52,500 nt of DNA, taken from the NCBI GenBank assembly GCA_009694135.1, contig SHVS01000015.1:1-52500 (forward strand), read 5' to 3'. This document shows, piece by piece, positions 36,712 to 45,738 of the stretch. Every line of letters begins with the position of its first letter. Positions within the stretch are counted from its first letter, which is position 1. The stretch comes from Alphaproteobacteria bacterium. Its GTDB lineage: Bacteria > Pseudomonadota > Alphaproteobacteria > UBA6615. A model generated the notes under the pieces. The model saw nothing but the letters and a program-made list of their open reading frames with translations. It made no database searches and had not been told where the DNA came from. A program made the position numbers and the translations under genes.

Positions 36712-38223
36712 ATGCCGTCCACCTCCTCGACCGCCGTGCTTGAGACCTTGCCCGTGCGTGAGCCATCCGGTTTGCGCGCCCTGCCGCGCAATGCCGATGC
36801 CGAGATCGCGCTCGTCGGCGCCCTGCTCGCCAACAACAAGCAGTACGAGCGGGTGAGCGAGTTCCTGCGCCCAGAGTATTTCTCCGATCCCACCTTGGGC
36901 CGGATTTACGAAGCCTGCGCGCGGCTGATCGAGCGCGGGCAGATCGCCGACCCGGTCACGCTCAAGAACTGGTTCGAACAGGCGAGCGGCCCGGACGCCA
37001 ACCCGCTCGACCGCCAGTTCCTCGGCCGGCTGTCCGTCTCCGTGCCGCTGACCGGCGGCGCGCTCGATTATGCGAAAGAAATTCACGACTGCTATTTGCG
37101 GCGCGAGCTTGTGGCTCTGGGCGAAGAGATGGGCGAAAGCGCCTATGACTTCTCCCAGGACAAAGCGGCCACGGCGCAGATCGAGGAGGCCGAGCGGCGC
37201 CTGTTCGGACTGGCCGAGCGCGGCACGATCGAGGGCGGCTTCAAGGATTTCCGTGCCGCTCTGACCCAATCGATTACCTTGGCCGAAACGGCCTTCAAGC
37301 GCGACCGGCCGCTGGTCGGCGTGCCGACCGGCTTCAAGGATCTCGATGAAATGCTGGGCGGGCTGCACAAATCCGACCTGATCATCGTCGCCGGGCGGCC
37401 GTCGATGGGCAAGACCGCCTTCGCCACCAACATCGCCTATCACGCGGCCGCCGGGCGCATGGAAACCAATCGCGCAGGGGTCACGACGCGCCGGCGCGAG
37501 ACGGTCGGATTCTTCTCGCTGGAAATGTCGTCCGAGCAGCTCGCCACCCGCATCCTGGCCGATCAGGCGCAGGTGCGCTCCGACGCCATCCGCCGCGGCG
37601 CCATCACCGAGCACGACTTCGAGCGGATCTTCCAGTCGTGCCAGATGCTGCAGGAATGCCCGCTGTTCATCGATGACACGCCGGCGCTGTCCGTCTCCGC
37701 GCTGCGTACCCGCGCCCGGCGCTTGAAGCGGCAGCACGGGCTCGATCTGATCGTGATCGACTATCTTCAGCTCCTGCAAGGCTCGCCGCAGAGCCGCAAC
37801 GAAAACCGCGTGCAGGAGGTCTCCGAGATCACGCGCGGCTTGAAGGCGCTGGCCAAGGAGCTCGAAGTGCCGGTGATCGCGCTCTCACAGCTCAGCCGCG
37901 CGGTCGAGCAGCGCGAGGACAAGCGGCCGCAGCTCGCCGACCTACGCGAATCCGGATCGATCGAACAGGACGCCGACGTGGTGATGTTCCTCTACCGCGA
38001 GGAGTATTATCTCGAGCGCGAGGACAAGGACCAGAAGTCGCACGAAAAGGACGACAGCTACGCGCGCCGCATGGATCGCCTGAACAAGACCAAGAACAAG
38101 GCGGAAGTCATGATCGCCAAGCAGCGGCATGGGCCGATCGGCACCGTGAAGCTGCATTTCGACGGAAACTTCACCCGCTTTAGCGACCTTGCCGAGTCCG
38201 ACCATCTCCCCGCCGGTCATTAG
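36712..38223 (+). CDS. dnaB: Replicative DNA helicase
   Basis: The hexameric fork helicase. The N-terminal primase-interaction domain (NADAEIALVGALLANNKQYERV) is followed by the RecA-like core: Walker A GRPSMGKTAFATNIA, VGFFSLEMSSEQL, LIVIDYLQLL, the arginine-rich ALSQLSRAVEQREDKRP and DLRESGSIEQDADVVMFLYR. The 503 residues are normal and no intein is present. A TTG at 36703 is a possible alternative start. It overlaps alr by 35 bases. Confidence 0.96.
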   Translation: MPSTSSTAVLETLPVREPSGLRALPRNADAEIALVGALLANNKQYERVSEFLRPEYFSDPTLGRIYEACARLIERGQIADPVTLKNWFEQASGPDANPLDRQFLGRLSVSVPLTGGALDYAKEIHDCYLRRELVALGEEMGESAYDFSQDKAATAQIEEAERRLFGLAERGTIEGGFKDFRAALTQSITLAETAFKRDRPLVGVPTGFKDLDEMLGGLHKSDLIIVAGRPSMGKTAFATNIAYHAAAGRMETNRAGVTTRRRETVGFFSLEMSSEQLATRILADQAQVRSDAIRRGAITEHDFERIFQSCQMLQECPLFIDDTPALSVSALRTRARRLKRQHGLDLIVIDYLQLLQGSPQSRNENRVQEVSEITRGLKALAKELEVPVIALSQLSRAVEQREDKRPQLADLRESGSIEQDADVVMFLYREEYYLEREDKDQKSHEKDDSYARRMDRLNKTKNKAEVMIAKQRHGPIGTVKLHFDGNFTRFSDLAESDHLPAGH

Positions 38224-39334
38224 GCCAATCGACACCGCCCTGGCGACCGCTGCACCGCAGGCCGGCGGCGCGCTTCTAATCGATCGCGCGGCGCTGGCCG
38301 ACAATTACCGCGCCCTCGCGGCGCAGGCCGCGCCAGCGGAGACGGCAGCCGTGGTCAAGGCCGACGGCTACGGCTTGGGGATCGCCGAGGTCGCGCCCGT
38401 GCTGTGGCGCGCGGGCTGCCGCACATTCTTCGTGGCCCTCGCCGAAGAAGGCGCCGCGTTACGAAAACTTCTGCGGACGGCGCGGATTTTTGTGCTCTCG
38501 GGCCCGCTGCCGGGCTCCGTGGCGGCGCTGCGCCAGCATGAATTGATGCCGGTGCTCAACGAACTGGAGCAGATCGCGGCCTGGCGCGCGACCGGCGCGC
38601 CGGCGGCCTTGCATGTCGATACCGGCATGAGCCGGCTGGGGCTCGACGTGAGCGCTCAGGCATTGTTGCTGGCCGAGCCCGCGCGCGCCGACAATCTCAA
38701 GATCGCGCTTGTGATGAGCCACCTCGCCTGCTCGGAAGAAGCCGGCCACACGATGAACGCAGAGCAACTTGCCCGCTTCCAAGCCGTGCGCGAGCGCTTG
38801 GCGCCGGTCATCGGCCGGCCGCCGGCGAGTCTCGCCAATTCCTGCGGAATAATCCTCGGCCGCGATTATGCGTTGGATATGGTGCGCGCCGGGATCGCGC
38901 TGTATGGCAGCGAGCCGAGCGGGGCCGTGCCCGGCCGCTTTCGCGCGGTGGCGCGACTGTTTGGCCGCGTGGTGCAGCTGCGCGACGTTGACCCCGGAAC
39001 GAGCGTTGGTTACGGTGCGACGCATCGCGTGGCGGTGGCGGCCCGGCTCGCGACGGTCGCGATCGGTTATGCCGACGGCTATCCTCGCTCCTTGAGCAAT
39101 CGCGGAATTGGCTTCTTCGGCGAAACTCCTCTTCCTCTGGTCGGACGCGTGTCGATGGATTTGACGATCTTCGACGCCAGCGCCGCGCCCAAATTGCGCC
39201 CGGGCGATTGGATCGAGTTGATCGGCGACCATCTCCCGGTCGATGCCGTGGCCGCGCGCGCCGGCACGATTTCCTACGAGGTGCTCACCCGGCTCGGGTC
39301 GCGCCTCGCCCGCATCGGATTCGGGGAGAGTTAG
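38189..39334 (+). CDS. alr: Alanine racemase
   Basis: PLP enzyme that makes D-alanine for peptidoglycan. The PLP lysine is in AAVVKADGYGLG and the second catalytic Tyr in SVGYGATHRV. The C-terminal beta domain holds GRVSMDLTIFD. The 381 residues start at TTG 38189 inside dnaB; no ATG or GTG lies between that codon and the homologous region, so TTG is inferred by exclusion. Confidence 0.92.
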   Translation: MPSPTISPPVIRPIDTALATAAPQAGGALLIDRAALADNYRALAAQAAPAETAAVVKADGYGLGIAEVAPVLWRAGCRTFFVALAEEGAALRKLLRTARIFVLSGPLPGSVAALRQHELMPVLNELEQIAAWRATGAPAALHVDTGMSRLGLDVSAQALLLAEPARADNLKIALVMSHLACSEEAGHTMNAEQLARFQAVRERLAPVIGRPPASLANSCGIILGRDYALDMVRAGIALYGSEPSGAVPGRFRAVARLFGRVVQLRDVDPGTSVGYGATHRVAVAARLATVAIGYADGYPRSLSNRGIGFFGETPLPLVGRVSMDLTIFDASAAPKLRPGDWIELIGDHLPVDAVAARAGTISYEVLTRLGSRLARIGFGES

Positions 39335-39339
39335 CGCCC

Positions 39340-40113
39340 GTGCCAGTCTTCGCGCCTATCGGTCGCGCCGTTTTGACGCTGCTCGCTGTAGCCGGGCGGA
39401 TCGCGCTGTTTACCACCGGCAGTGTCGGCCATGGGCTGACTCCGCCCTTCTATTTGCGCCTTATTTTGCGGCAGATGATCGACATCGGATTTTACTCGCT
39501 GCCGGTCGTCGGGCTGACCGCGATCTTCACCGGCATGGTGCTGGCGCTGCAAAGCTTCACCGGTTTTTCCCGCTTCTCGGCGGAAAGCGCGGTGCCCAAC
39601 ATCGTCGTCTTGTCGATGACGCGCGAGCTGGGGCCGGTGCTTGCCGGCCTCATGGTCGCCGGACGAGTCGGCGCCGCCATCGCCGCCGAGATCGGCACCA
39701 TGCGCGTGACCGAGCAGATCGATGCGCTCACCACGCTATCGACCAACCCGTTCAAATATCTCGTGGCGCCGCGGCTGATCGCCGGCACCCTCATGCTGCC
39801 GCTTCTGGTGGTGGTAGCCGATATCATCGGCGTGTTCGGCGGCTATATGGTCTCGGTCTACAAGCTCGGCTTCAACCCGACGACCTATCTGCGCAATACG
39901 CTCGACTTTCTCGAAACGCTCGACGTGGTGTCCGGACTGGTCAAGGCGGGCGTGTTCGGCTTCATCGTCACGCTGATGGGCTGCTATCATGGTTATCGCT
40001 CCAAGGGCGGCGCGCAGGGCGTCGGCGCGGCCACGACCAATGCGGTCGTATCGGCCTCGGTCTTGATCCTGCTGTTCAATTACATCGTCACCACACTGTT
40101 TTTCTCCCAATGA
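39340..40113 (+). CDS. mlaE: MlaE-type ABC transporter permease
   Basis: A 257-residue inner-membrane permease of the Mla phospholipid transport family. After a first amphipathic part come five or so helices with the signatures LPVVGLTAIFTGMVLALQ, ELGPVLAGLMVAGRVGAAIAAEIGTMRVTEQIDAL and TNPFKYLVAPR. The start is GTG 39340, five bases after the alr stop. It overlaps mlaF by ATGA. The substrate-binding MlaD-type gene is not adjacent. Confidence 0.9.
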   Translation: MPVFAPIGRAVLTLLAVAGRIALFTTGSVGHGLTPPFYLRLILRQMIDIGFYSLPVVGLTAIFTGMVLALQSFTGFSRFSAESAVPNIVVLSMTRELGPVLAGLMVAGRVGAAIAAEIGTMRVTEQIDALTTLSTNPFKYLVAPRLIAGTLMLPLLVVVADIIGVFGGYMVSVYKLGFNPTTYLRNTLDFLETLDVVSGLVKAGVFGFIVTLMGCYHGYRSKGGAQGVGAATTNAVVSASVLILLFNYIVTTLFFSQ

Positions 40114-40892
40114 GCGCCGGCGGGATTCCTCCAAAAATCCAGGTGCGCGGGCTGTGCAAGGCCTTCGGGCCGAAGCAGGTTTTGCGCGGTCTCGATATCG
40201 AGGTCGCGCGCGGCTCCTCGCTGGTGGTGATCGGCGGCTCCGGCTCGGGCAAAAGCGTGCTGATCAAGTCGATCATCGGGCTGGTCGCGCCCGACAGCGG
40301 CTCGATTGAGATCGACGGCGAGGAAGTGACGGGTTTAAGCCCATCGGAACGTGCCCGCGTCACGCGCAAATTCGGCATGCTGTTCCAGGGCGGCGCGCTG
40401 TTCGACTCGCTGCTGGTGTGGGAAAATGTCGCCTTCGGCTTGATCGAGGCGCAGCGCATGAAGCGCGCCGAGGCCAAGGAGCGTGCGATCGCGACCCTCG
40501 CCCAGGTCGGGCTCGGGCCGGATGTCGGCCATCTGCGCCCGTCGGAATTGTCGGGCGGAATGCAGAAGCGCGTGTCGCTCGCGCGCGCGATCGCCACGCG
40601 CCCCGAGATCATTTTCTTCGACGAGCCGACCACCGGCCTCGACCCGATCATGGGCTCGGTGATCGACGGGCTGATCTCGGATTGCGTGAAAAAGCTCGGC
40701 GCCACCGCCCTGTCGATCACGCATGACATGGCGAGCGCGCGGCGCATCGCCGACCATATTGCGATGATCTTCGAAGGCCGGATCATCTGGCATGGCCCGA
40801 TCGCCGACATCGACCGTTCCGGCAACCCCTACGTCGAGCAGTTCATCCACGGCAAGGCCGACGGCCCGATCCGCATGCAGGTGCGCGCATAA
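40110..40892 (+). CDS. mlaF: MlaF-type ABC transporter ATP-binding protein
   Basis: ATPase partner of MlaE. Walker A GGSGSGKSVL, Q-loop FGMLFQGGALFDSL (the GGALF segment is typical of MlaF-like ATPases), signature LSGGMQKRVSLARAI, and IIFFDEPTTGLDPI are all present. The 260 residues start at an ATG overlapping the mlaE stop; the long upstream open frame is an out-of-phase shadow of mlaE. The pair serves lipid traffic between inner and outer membrane. Confidence 0.92.
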   Translation: MSAGGIPPKIQVRGLCKAFGPKQVLRGLDIEVARGSSLVVIGGSGSGKSVLIKSIIGLVAPDSGSIEIDGEEVTGLSPSERARVTRKFGMLFQGGALFDSLLVWENVAFGLIEAQRMKRAEAKERAIATLAQVGLGPDVGHLRPSELSGGMQKRVSLARAIATRPEIIFFDEPTTGLDPIMGSVIDGLISDCVKKLGATALSITHDMASARRIADHIAMIFEGRIIWHGPIADIDRSGNPYVEQFIHGKADGPIRMQVRA

Positions 40893-40937
40893 TCGCTGTC
40901 AGAGGCGCTTTTCGTCCTCCCCAGGCGAAGCCGCCGT

Positions 40938-40944
40938 GCTATCT
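40938..40944 (+). promoter_or_regulatory. Candidate radA -10 element, apparently leaderless
   Basis: GCTATCT ends seven bases before ATG 40952, so initiation would be at or next to the start codon. No matching -35 is seen at 16-18 bases, which weakens the call. No Shine-Dalgarno sequence is present. Confidence 0.3.
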
Positions 40945-40951
40945 AGCCACC

Positions 40952-42361
40952 ATGGCTAAATCCCATGCCACCTACGCCTGCCAAGCCTGCGGCGCGGTCA
41001 CCGGCCGCTGGTCGGGGAAATGCGAGTCCTGCGGCGCGTGGAATTCCATCGCCGAGGAGGTGTCCGCGGCGTCGAAGGGCACGCGCTCGCGCGGCAAGGG
41101 GATCGAGCTTTACCCGCTCGCGGGCGCATCGCAGCCGGTGCCGCGTCTGTTGACCGGCATCAATGAGTTCGACCGCGTGACCGGCGGCGGCATGGCGCCC
41201 GGCTCGGCGCTGTTGGTCGGCGGCGACCCCGGCATCGGCAAGTCGACGCTGATGCTCGCGGCGGCGGCCGGCGCTGCGCGTTCGGGCGCCGCCTGCCTGT
41301 ACATCACCGGTGAAGAAGCCATCGACCAGATTCGCGCCCGCGCGCTCAGGCTCGGCATCGCGGATTCGGCGCTCGCCCTCGCCAGCGCAACCGAAGTCGG
41401 CGAGATTCTGGCGACGCTCGACCGTGCCGGGGCGGCCGATCTGGTGGTGATCGATTCGATCCAGACCATGCAAGTGGCGGCGGTCGAAAGCGCCGCCGGC
41501 TCGGTCGCGCAGCTGCGCGCCGCGGCGCAGGAGCTGATCGCTCTTGGTAAGCGCCGAAACATGACTTTGCTGCTGGTCGGCCATGTCACCAAGGACGGCA
41601 TGATCGCCGGACCCAAGCTGCTCGAACACATGGTCGATACCGTGCTCTATTTTGAAGGCGAGCGCGGACACCACTACCGCATCCTGCGCGCGGTCAAGAA
41701 CCGCTACGGCCCGGCCGACGAAATCGGCGTGTTCGAGATGACCGATCGTGGGCTGATCGAGGTCGCCAACCCGTCGGCCCTGTTCCTCGCCAATCGCGGC
41801 GGCGCCGCTGGTACCAGCGTCTTCGCCGGCATCGAGGGCACGCGCCCGCTCTTGGTCGAAGTGCAGGCGCTGGTTTCGCCCTCGCCGCTAGGCACGCCCA
41901 GGCGGGCGGTGGTCGGCTGGGACACGGCGCGTTTAGCCATGGTTTTGGCCGTGCTGGAGGCGCGCGGAGGGGTCGCTTTTGCCGGCCGCGACGTGTATCT
42001 CAACATCGCCGGCGGCCTGCGAATCGGTGAACCGGCGGCCGATCTGGCGGTTGCCGCTGCGTTGCTCTCGGCCTATAGCGGTCGCCCCATGGACCCCGAC
42101 ACCGTGGTCTTCGGCGAGATCGGGTTGTCCGGCGAGGTGCGCGAGGTGTCCCAGCTCCTGCCCCGTTTGAAAGAGGCGGCCAAGCTTGGTTTCCGCGCCG
42201 CCCTGACCCCGGCCGAAGGCGGCCGCGGCGCGGCGGCCCCATCTTCCAAGAGTGGCGCCGGAATCACCGTCGAATCCATCGCGCATGTTGGCGAGCTGGT
42301 GGAAAGACTCGACGCCCTGCGACCGATCACGGCCACGCGGCGGCGCGAGGGTGCGGCGTGA
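40952..42361 (+). CDS. radA: DNA repair protein RadA
   Basis: A RecA-related branch-migration helicase. The N-terminal C4 zinc finger (CQACG-x8-GKCESCG) precedes Walker A GGDPGIGKST, the RadA-specific KNRYGPADEIGVFEM and the C-terminal Lon-protease-like domain (EVQALVSPSPLGTPRR, GRDVYLNIAGGLRI, EIGLSGEVREV). The 469 residues are normal. It overlaps the next gene by GTGA. Confidence 0.95.
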   Translation: MAKSHATYACQACGAVTGRWSGKCESCGAWNSIAEEVSAASKGTRSRGKGIELYPLAGASQPVPRLLTGINEFDRVTGGGMAPGSALLVGGDPGIGKSTLMLAAAAGAARSGAACLYITGEEAIDQIRARALRLGIADSALALASATEVGEILATLDRAGAADLVVIDSIQTMQVAAVESAAGSVAQLRAAAQELIALGKRRNMTLLLVGHVTKDGMIAGPKLLEHMVDTVLYFEGERGHHYRILRAVKNRYGPADEIGVFEMTDRGLIEVANPSALFLANRGGAAGTSVFAGIEGTRPLLVEVQALVSPSPLGTPRRAVVGWDTARLAMVLAVLEARGGVAFAGRDVYLNIAGGLRIGEPAADLAVAAALLSAYSGRPMDPDTVVFGEIGLSGEVREVSQLLPRLKEAAKLGFRAALTPAEGGRGAAAPSSKSGAGITVESIAHVGELVERLDALRPITATRRREGAA

Positions 42362-43002
42362 GCAGCCTGTCTCCTTTCGATATGGTGGTGATCGGCGCGC
42401 TCGCCTTGGGCGCGCTGATCGGCATGGTCGTGGGTTTGCTGCGCGGCAGTCTGCTCACCTTGTCCTGGGCCGGAGCCACGGTCGGAACGGTTTACCTCTA
42501 CCCTTATGTCCAGCCGCAGTTAAACAAGGCGATCCAACCGCCCATGCTCGCCATGGCCGTGGGCGGCGGCGCGATCTTCCTGGTCCTGCTGATCACGCTG
42601 CATCTCTTATCCTATTCGATTTCCGACCGGGTGCGCGGCAGCCGCATGCGCCTTCTTGACCGAACGCTCGGGCTGATTGCCGGTATCCTGCTGCCCGCGG
42701 CAGTCATGTCAGCCGGCTACTTGTATGGCCACGAGTCGCTGCCCAAGTCTTGGCTGGAAGGGTCGCGCACCAGGCCCTTGATCGAACAAGGCGCTAAATG
42801 GGTCGATCAGATGCTCCCGCGGGACTTCAAGCTGCCGGGCGTCGAGCGGCCCTCGTCGGCAGGGCTCAAAGGCCTGGGAGACGCCTTGCCTTCGGCCGCG
42901 CAATTGCTGCGACCGACGCCAACCGGCCCAAACGACAATAATCCGGCGTACCGCGGTACGGATCGGCGCGCCCAGAACGACGAATTGGAACGCCGGCCAT
43001 GA
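42358..43002 (+). CDS. cvpA: CvpA family membrane protein
   Basis: A 214-residue protein with four hydrophobic segments in the first 130 residues (MVVIGALALGALIGMVVGLLRG and following) and a Pro/Asn-rich hydrophilic tail. In E. coli the homologue is needed for colicin V production and sits before purF, as here; the molecular role is unclear. It starts with GTG overlapping the radA stop and overlaps purF by ATGA. Confidence 0.88.
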   Translation: MSSLSPFDMVVIGALALGALIGMVVGLLRGSLLTLSWAGATVGTVYLYPYVQPQLNKAIQPPMLAMAVGGGAIFLVLLITLHLLSYSISDRVRGSRMRLLDRTLGLIAGILLPAAVMSAGYLYGHESLPKSWLEGSRTRPLIEQGAKWVDQMLPRDFKLPGVERPSSAGLKGLGDALPSAAQLLRPTPTGPNDNNPAYRGTDRRAQNDELERRP

Positions 43003-44489
43003 CTCGTGAACCCTTGCCGAGCGATACTCCGCCGATGCGCGCCGGCACACCCTGGGATGACGACAAGCTGCATGAGGAATGCGGCATTTTTGGCGTTTAC
43101 GGCTCGACCGACGCGGCGGCCCTGACCGCGCTCGGCATGCACGCCTTGCAGCACCGCGGGCAAGAGGCTTGCGGGTTGGTCAGCTATGACGGCGAGCGCT
43201 TCTATCAGCATCGCGCCAATGGGCTGGTCGGCGACAGCTTTGGCGACGGCGGCGTCATCAAGGGCCTGTTGGGTTACACCGCCGTCGGCCATGTGCGCTA
43301 TTCGACCACCGGCGAGACCGTGCTGCGCAATGTGCAGCCGCTCTATGCCGATTTCCATTTCGGCGGCCTCGCGCTGGCGCATAACGGCAATCTGACCAAT
43401 GCGCTGACGCTGCGCCGCGACCTGGTCGAGCGCGGGTCGCTGTTCCAGTCGACCACCGACACCGAGGTGCTGCAGCATCTCATCGCCACCAGCCGGCGCA
43501 GCAAGCTGCTCGATCGGTTTATCGACGCCCTGCGCCAGATCGAAGGCGCCTATTCGCTGATCGCGCTGTCGCGCCGCAAGCTGATCGGCGCGCGCGACCC
43601 TTTGGGCGTGCGCCCGCTGTGCCTCGGACGGCTGCAAGACGCGTGGATTCTCGCATCGGAAACTTGCGCACTCGATATCATCGGCGCGCGCTTCGAGCGC
43701 AATCTCGAGCCGGGCGAAATCGTGATCATCGACGCTGACGGCGTGCATTCGTACCAGCCGTTCCCGCCGCGCCCCAAGCGTTTCTGCGTGTTCGAGTATA
43801 TCTATTTCGCGCGCCCCGACAGTATCGTCGAGGATCGCAACGTGTACGAAATCCGCAAACGCATCGGCGCCGAGCTGGCGCATGAAAACGGGATCGAGGC
43901 CGATGTGGTCGTGCCGGTGCCGGACAGCGGCGTTCCGGCCGCCATCGGCTACGCCGCCGCCGCCGGGCTGCCGTTCGAGTTGGGCCTGATCCGCAGCCAT
44001 TATGTCGGCCGCACCTTCATCGAACCGCGCGACGAAATCCGCCATTTAGGCGTGCGCATGAAGCACAACGCCAACCGCACCCAGCTGGCCGGCAAGCGCG
44101 TGGTACTGATCGACGATTCGATCGTGCGCGGAACGACCTCGAAAAAGATCGTGTCGCTGGTGCGCCAGGGCGGCGCGCGCGAAGTGCATATGCGCATTTC
44201 CAGCCCGCCCACCCAGCACTCGTGCTTTTACGGCATCGACACGCCCGAGCGCGACAAGCTGCTCGCCGCGCGTTTCGACATCGAAGGCATGCGCGACTAT
44301 ATCGGCGCGGATTCGCTCGCCTTCGTGTCGCCGGAGGGGCTTTATCGTGCGCTCGGTTTCGAGGGGCGCAACGCCGCCCAGCCGCAGATGTGCGATGCCT
44401 GCTTCACCGGCGATTATCCGACTACACTCACCGACCGCGAGACGCGTGATCGCCCGGCCCAGCTTTCGCTCCTGTCGGAGACAGGCTAG
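42999..44489 (+). CDS. purF: Amidophosphoribosyltransferase
   Basis: First committed enzyme of purine synthesis: transfers glutamine ammonia to PRPP. Cys28 (EECGIFGVYG) would be the N-terminal nucleophile after removal of a 27-residue propeptide. GMHALQHRGQE and the PRPP loop LIDDSIVRGTTSKK are present. Cysteines in KRFCVFEYIYF, HSCFYGIDTP and QMCDACFTGDYP match the iron-sulfur ligands of the B. subtilis-type enzyme, so this is probably an [4Fe-4S] form. Confidence 0.96.
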   Translation: MTREPLPSDTPPMRAGTPWDDDKLHEECGIFGVYGSTDAAALTALGMHALQHRGQEACGLVSYDGERFYQHRANGLVGDSFGDGGVIKGLLGYTAVGHVRYSTTGETVLRNVQPLYADFHFGGLALAHNGNLTNALTLRRDLVERGSLFQSTTDTEVLQHLIATSRRSKLLDRFIDALRQIEGAYSLIALSRRKLIGARDPLGVRPLCLGRLQDAWILASETCALDIIGARFERNLEPGEIVIIDADGVHSYQPFPPRPKRFCVFEYIYFARPDSIVEDRNVYEIRKRIGAELAHENGIEADVVVPVPDSGVPAAIGYAAAAGLPFELGLIRSHYVGRTFIEPRDEIRHLGVRMKHNANRTQLAGKRVVLIDDSIVRGTTSKKIVSLVRQGGAREVHMRISSPPTQHSCFYGIDTPERDKLLAARFDIEGMRDYIGADSLAFVSPEGLYRALGFEGRNAAQPQMCDACFTGDYPTTLTDRETRDRPAQLSLLSETG

Positions 44490-44497
44490 AGCCGACG

Positions 44498-45004
44498 GTG
44501 GCGCGCGTGATCAGCCGCATCGCCAATGGTGTCGTCGCAGTGCTCGGCGCCGCCGCGGGCGCGCAGTTTCCGGCCTTTTATGCGCAATACTTGCAACGAC
44601 TGAGCGGCAGGCTCGATCAGGCGCGGATCGAGGCCGGACGCTTGGCGCACATCGCCGAAGCGGCCGGGCTGCGCGTGGCCGACTATATCGAGCGGCTGCT
44701 CGCCAACGCCGATCTGGCGTTGCGCGCTGCCGGCGGTTTGCATAAGGAAACGCTCAATGATTCCAACACCCTCGGCCAGGCGCAGATTGACCTTGCGGGC
44801 GCGCTTGGCTTTGCGCGCCCGCTCGCCTTTGCCCGCCATTTCGACCTCGATCTCGCGCTCGCCACGCTGCATGATTTCCAACCTGCGATGCCGCTGACAC
44901 TCGAAGCGGCGGCCTTCGCCCTCGCCGGGCTTTTGCTGGCCGGCATGTTCGGCCGGCTAGCGTTTGGCGCGGGCGGTAACCGGCGGCGGAGACGGCGAGC
45001 ATGA
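44498..45004 (+). CDS. DUF2937 family protein
   Basis: A 168-residue protein of unknown function. QFPAFYAQYLQRLSGRLDQA near the N-terminus is the family signature. One hydrophobic segment lies near each end (residues about 8-20 and 130-152), and the C-terminus is a basic GGNRRRRRRA. The GTG start is eight bases after the purF stop, and the gene overlaps the next one by ATGA, so it is part of the radA-cvpA-purF operon. Confidence 0.78.
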   Translation: MARVISRIANGVVAVLGAAAGAQFPAFYAQYLQRLSGRLDQARIEAGRLAHIAEAAGLRVADYIERLLANADLALRAAGGLHKETLNDSNTLGQAQIDLAGALGFARPLAFARHFDLDLALATLHDFQPAMPLTLEAAAFALAGLLLAGMFGRLAFGAGGNRRRRRRA

Positions 45005-45738
45005 GCGGGCTTTTGGCCGGAAAAGTCGCGCTCGTGACTGGCGCCTCGCGCGGCATCGGCGCGGCGGTCGCGCGGCGCTTCGCCGCCGAGGGCGCGCGGC
45101 TCGTGCTGTTGGCGCGCAGCGAAGGAGCTCTGGCCGAGCAGCAGGACGCAATCAAAGCCGCCAGCGGACTGGCCGCGATCTGCCCGCTCGACCTTTTGGA
45201 CTTCGACCAGGTGGATGCGCTTGGGCCATCGCTCGCGGCGCGTTACGGCGGGCTCGACATCCTGGTCGCGGCGGCCGGGAGCCTCGGCACCCTAACCCCG
45301 CTCGGCCACCTTTCGGTCGCGGAGTGGGAGCGCTGCCTGGCGCTCAACCTCAGCGCGCCGTGGCGGCTGATCCGCACCCTCGATCCCTTGCTGCGCGGCG
45401 CCGCAGCCGGACGCGCGGTCTTCGTCGCCGATGCGATCAGTGAAACGCCGCGCGCCTATTGGGGCGCTTATGCCGCCGCCAAGGCCGGGCAGACGGCCTT
45501 GGTGCGCGCCTGGGCGGAGGAAACGCGCAAGACGCCGCTCAAGATCAACCTGATCGATCCGGGGCCGGTCGCCACGCGGCTGCGCGCCGAGGCCTATCCG
45601 GGCGAGGATCCAAGCACGCTCAAGCGGCCTGAGGCCGTGGCCGGCGCTTTTCTCTCTCTGGTCGCGCCCGCATGCCAGGCGAGCGGAAAACTTTTCCGGT
45701 GGGACGACCCGACGCTGGCTCAGTCGCCTTTGGCGTAG
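45001..45738 (+). CDS. Short-chain dehydrogenase/reductase (FabG-like)
   Basis: A 245-residue SDR with TGASRGIGAAVARRF, the VAAAGSLG (NAG-like) loop and YAAAKAGQ holding the Tyr-x3-Lys. The usual catalytic Ser region reads VFVADAIS, so the canonical Ser is not obvious. It shares an operon with purF and the DUF2937 gene; no substrate can be assigned. Its 3' end overlaps the convergent der gene by 19 bases. Confidence 0.85.
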   Translation: MSGLLAGKVALVTGASRGIGAAVARRFAAEGARLVLLARSEGALAEQQDAIKAASGLAAICPLDLLDFDQVDALGPSLAARYGGLDILVAAAGSLGTLTPLGHLSVAEWERCLALNLSAPWRLIRTLDPLLRGAAAGRAVFVADAISETPRAYWGAYAAAKAGQTALVRAWAEETRKTPLKINLIDPGPVATRLRAEAYPGEDPSTLKRPEAVAGAFLSLVAPACQASGKLFRWDDPTLAQSPLA

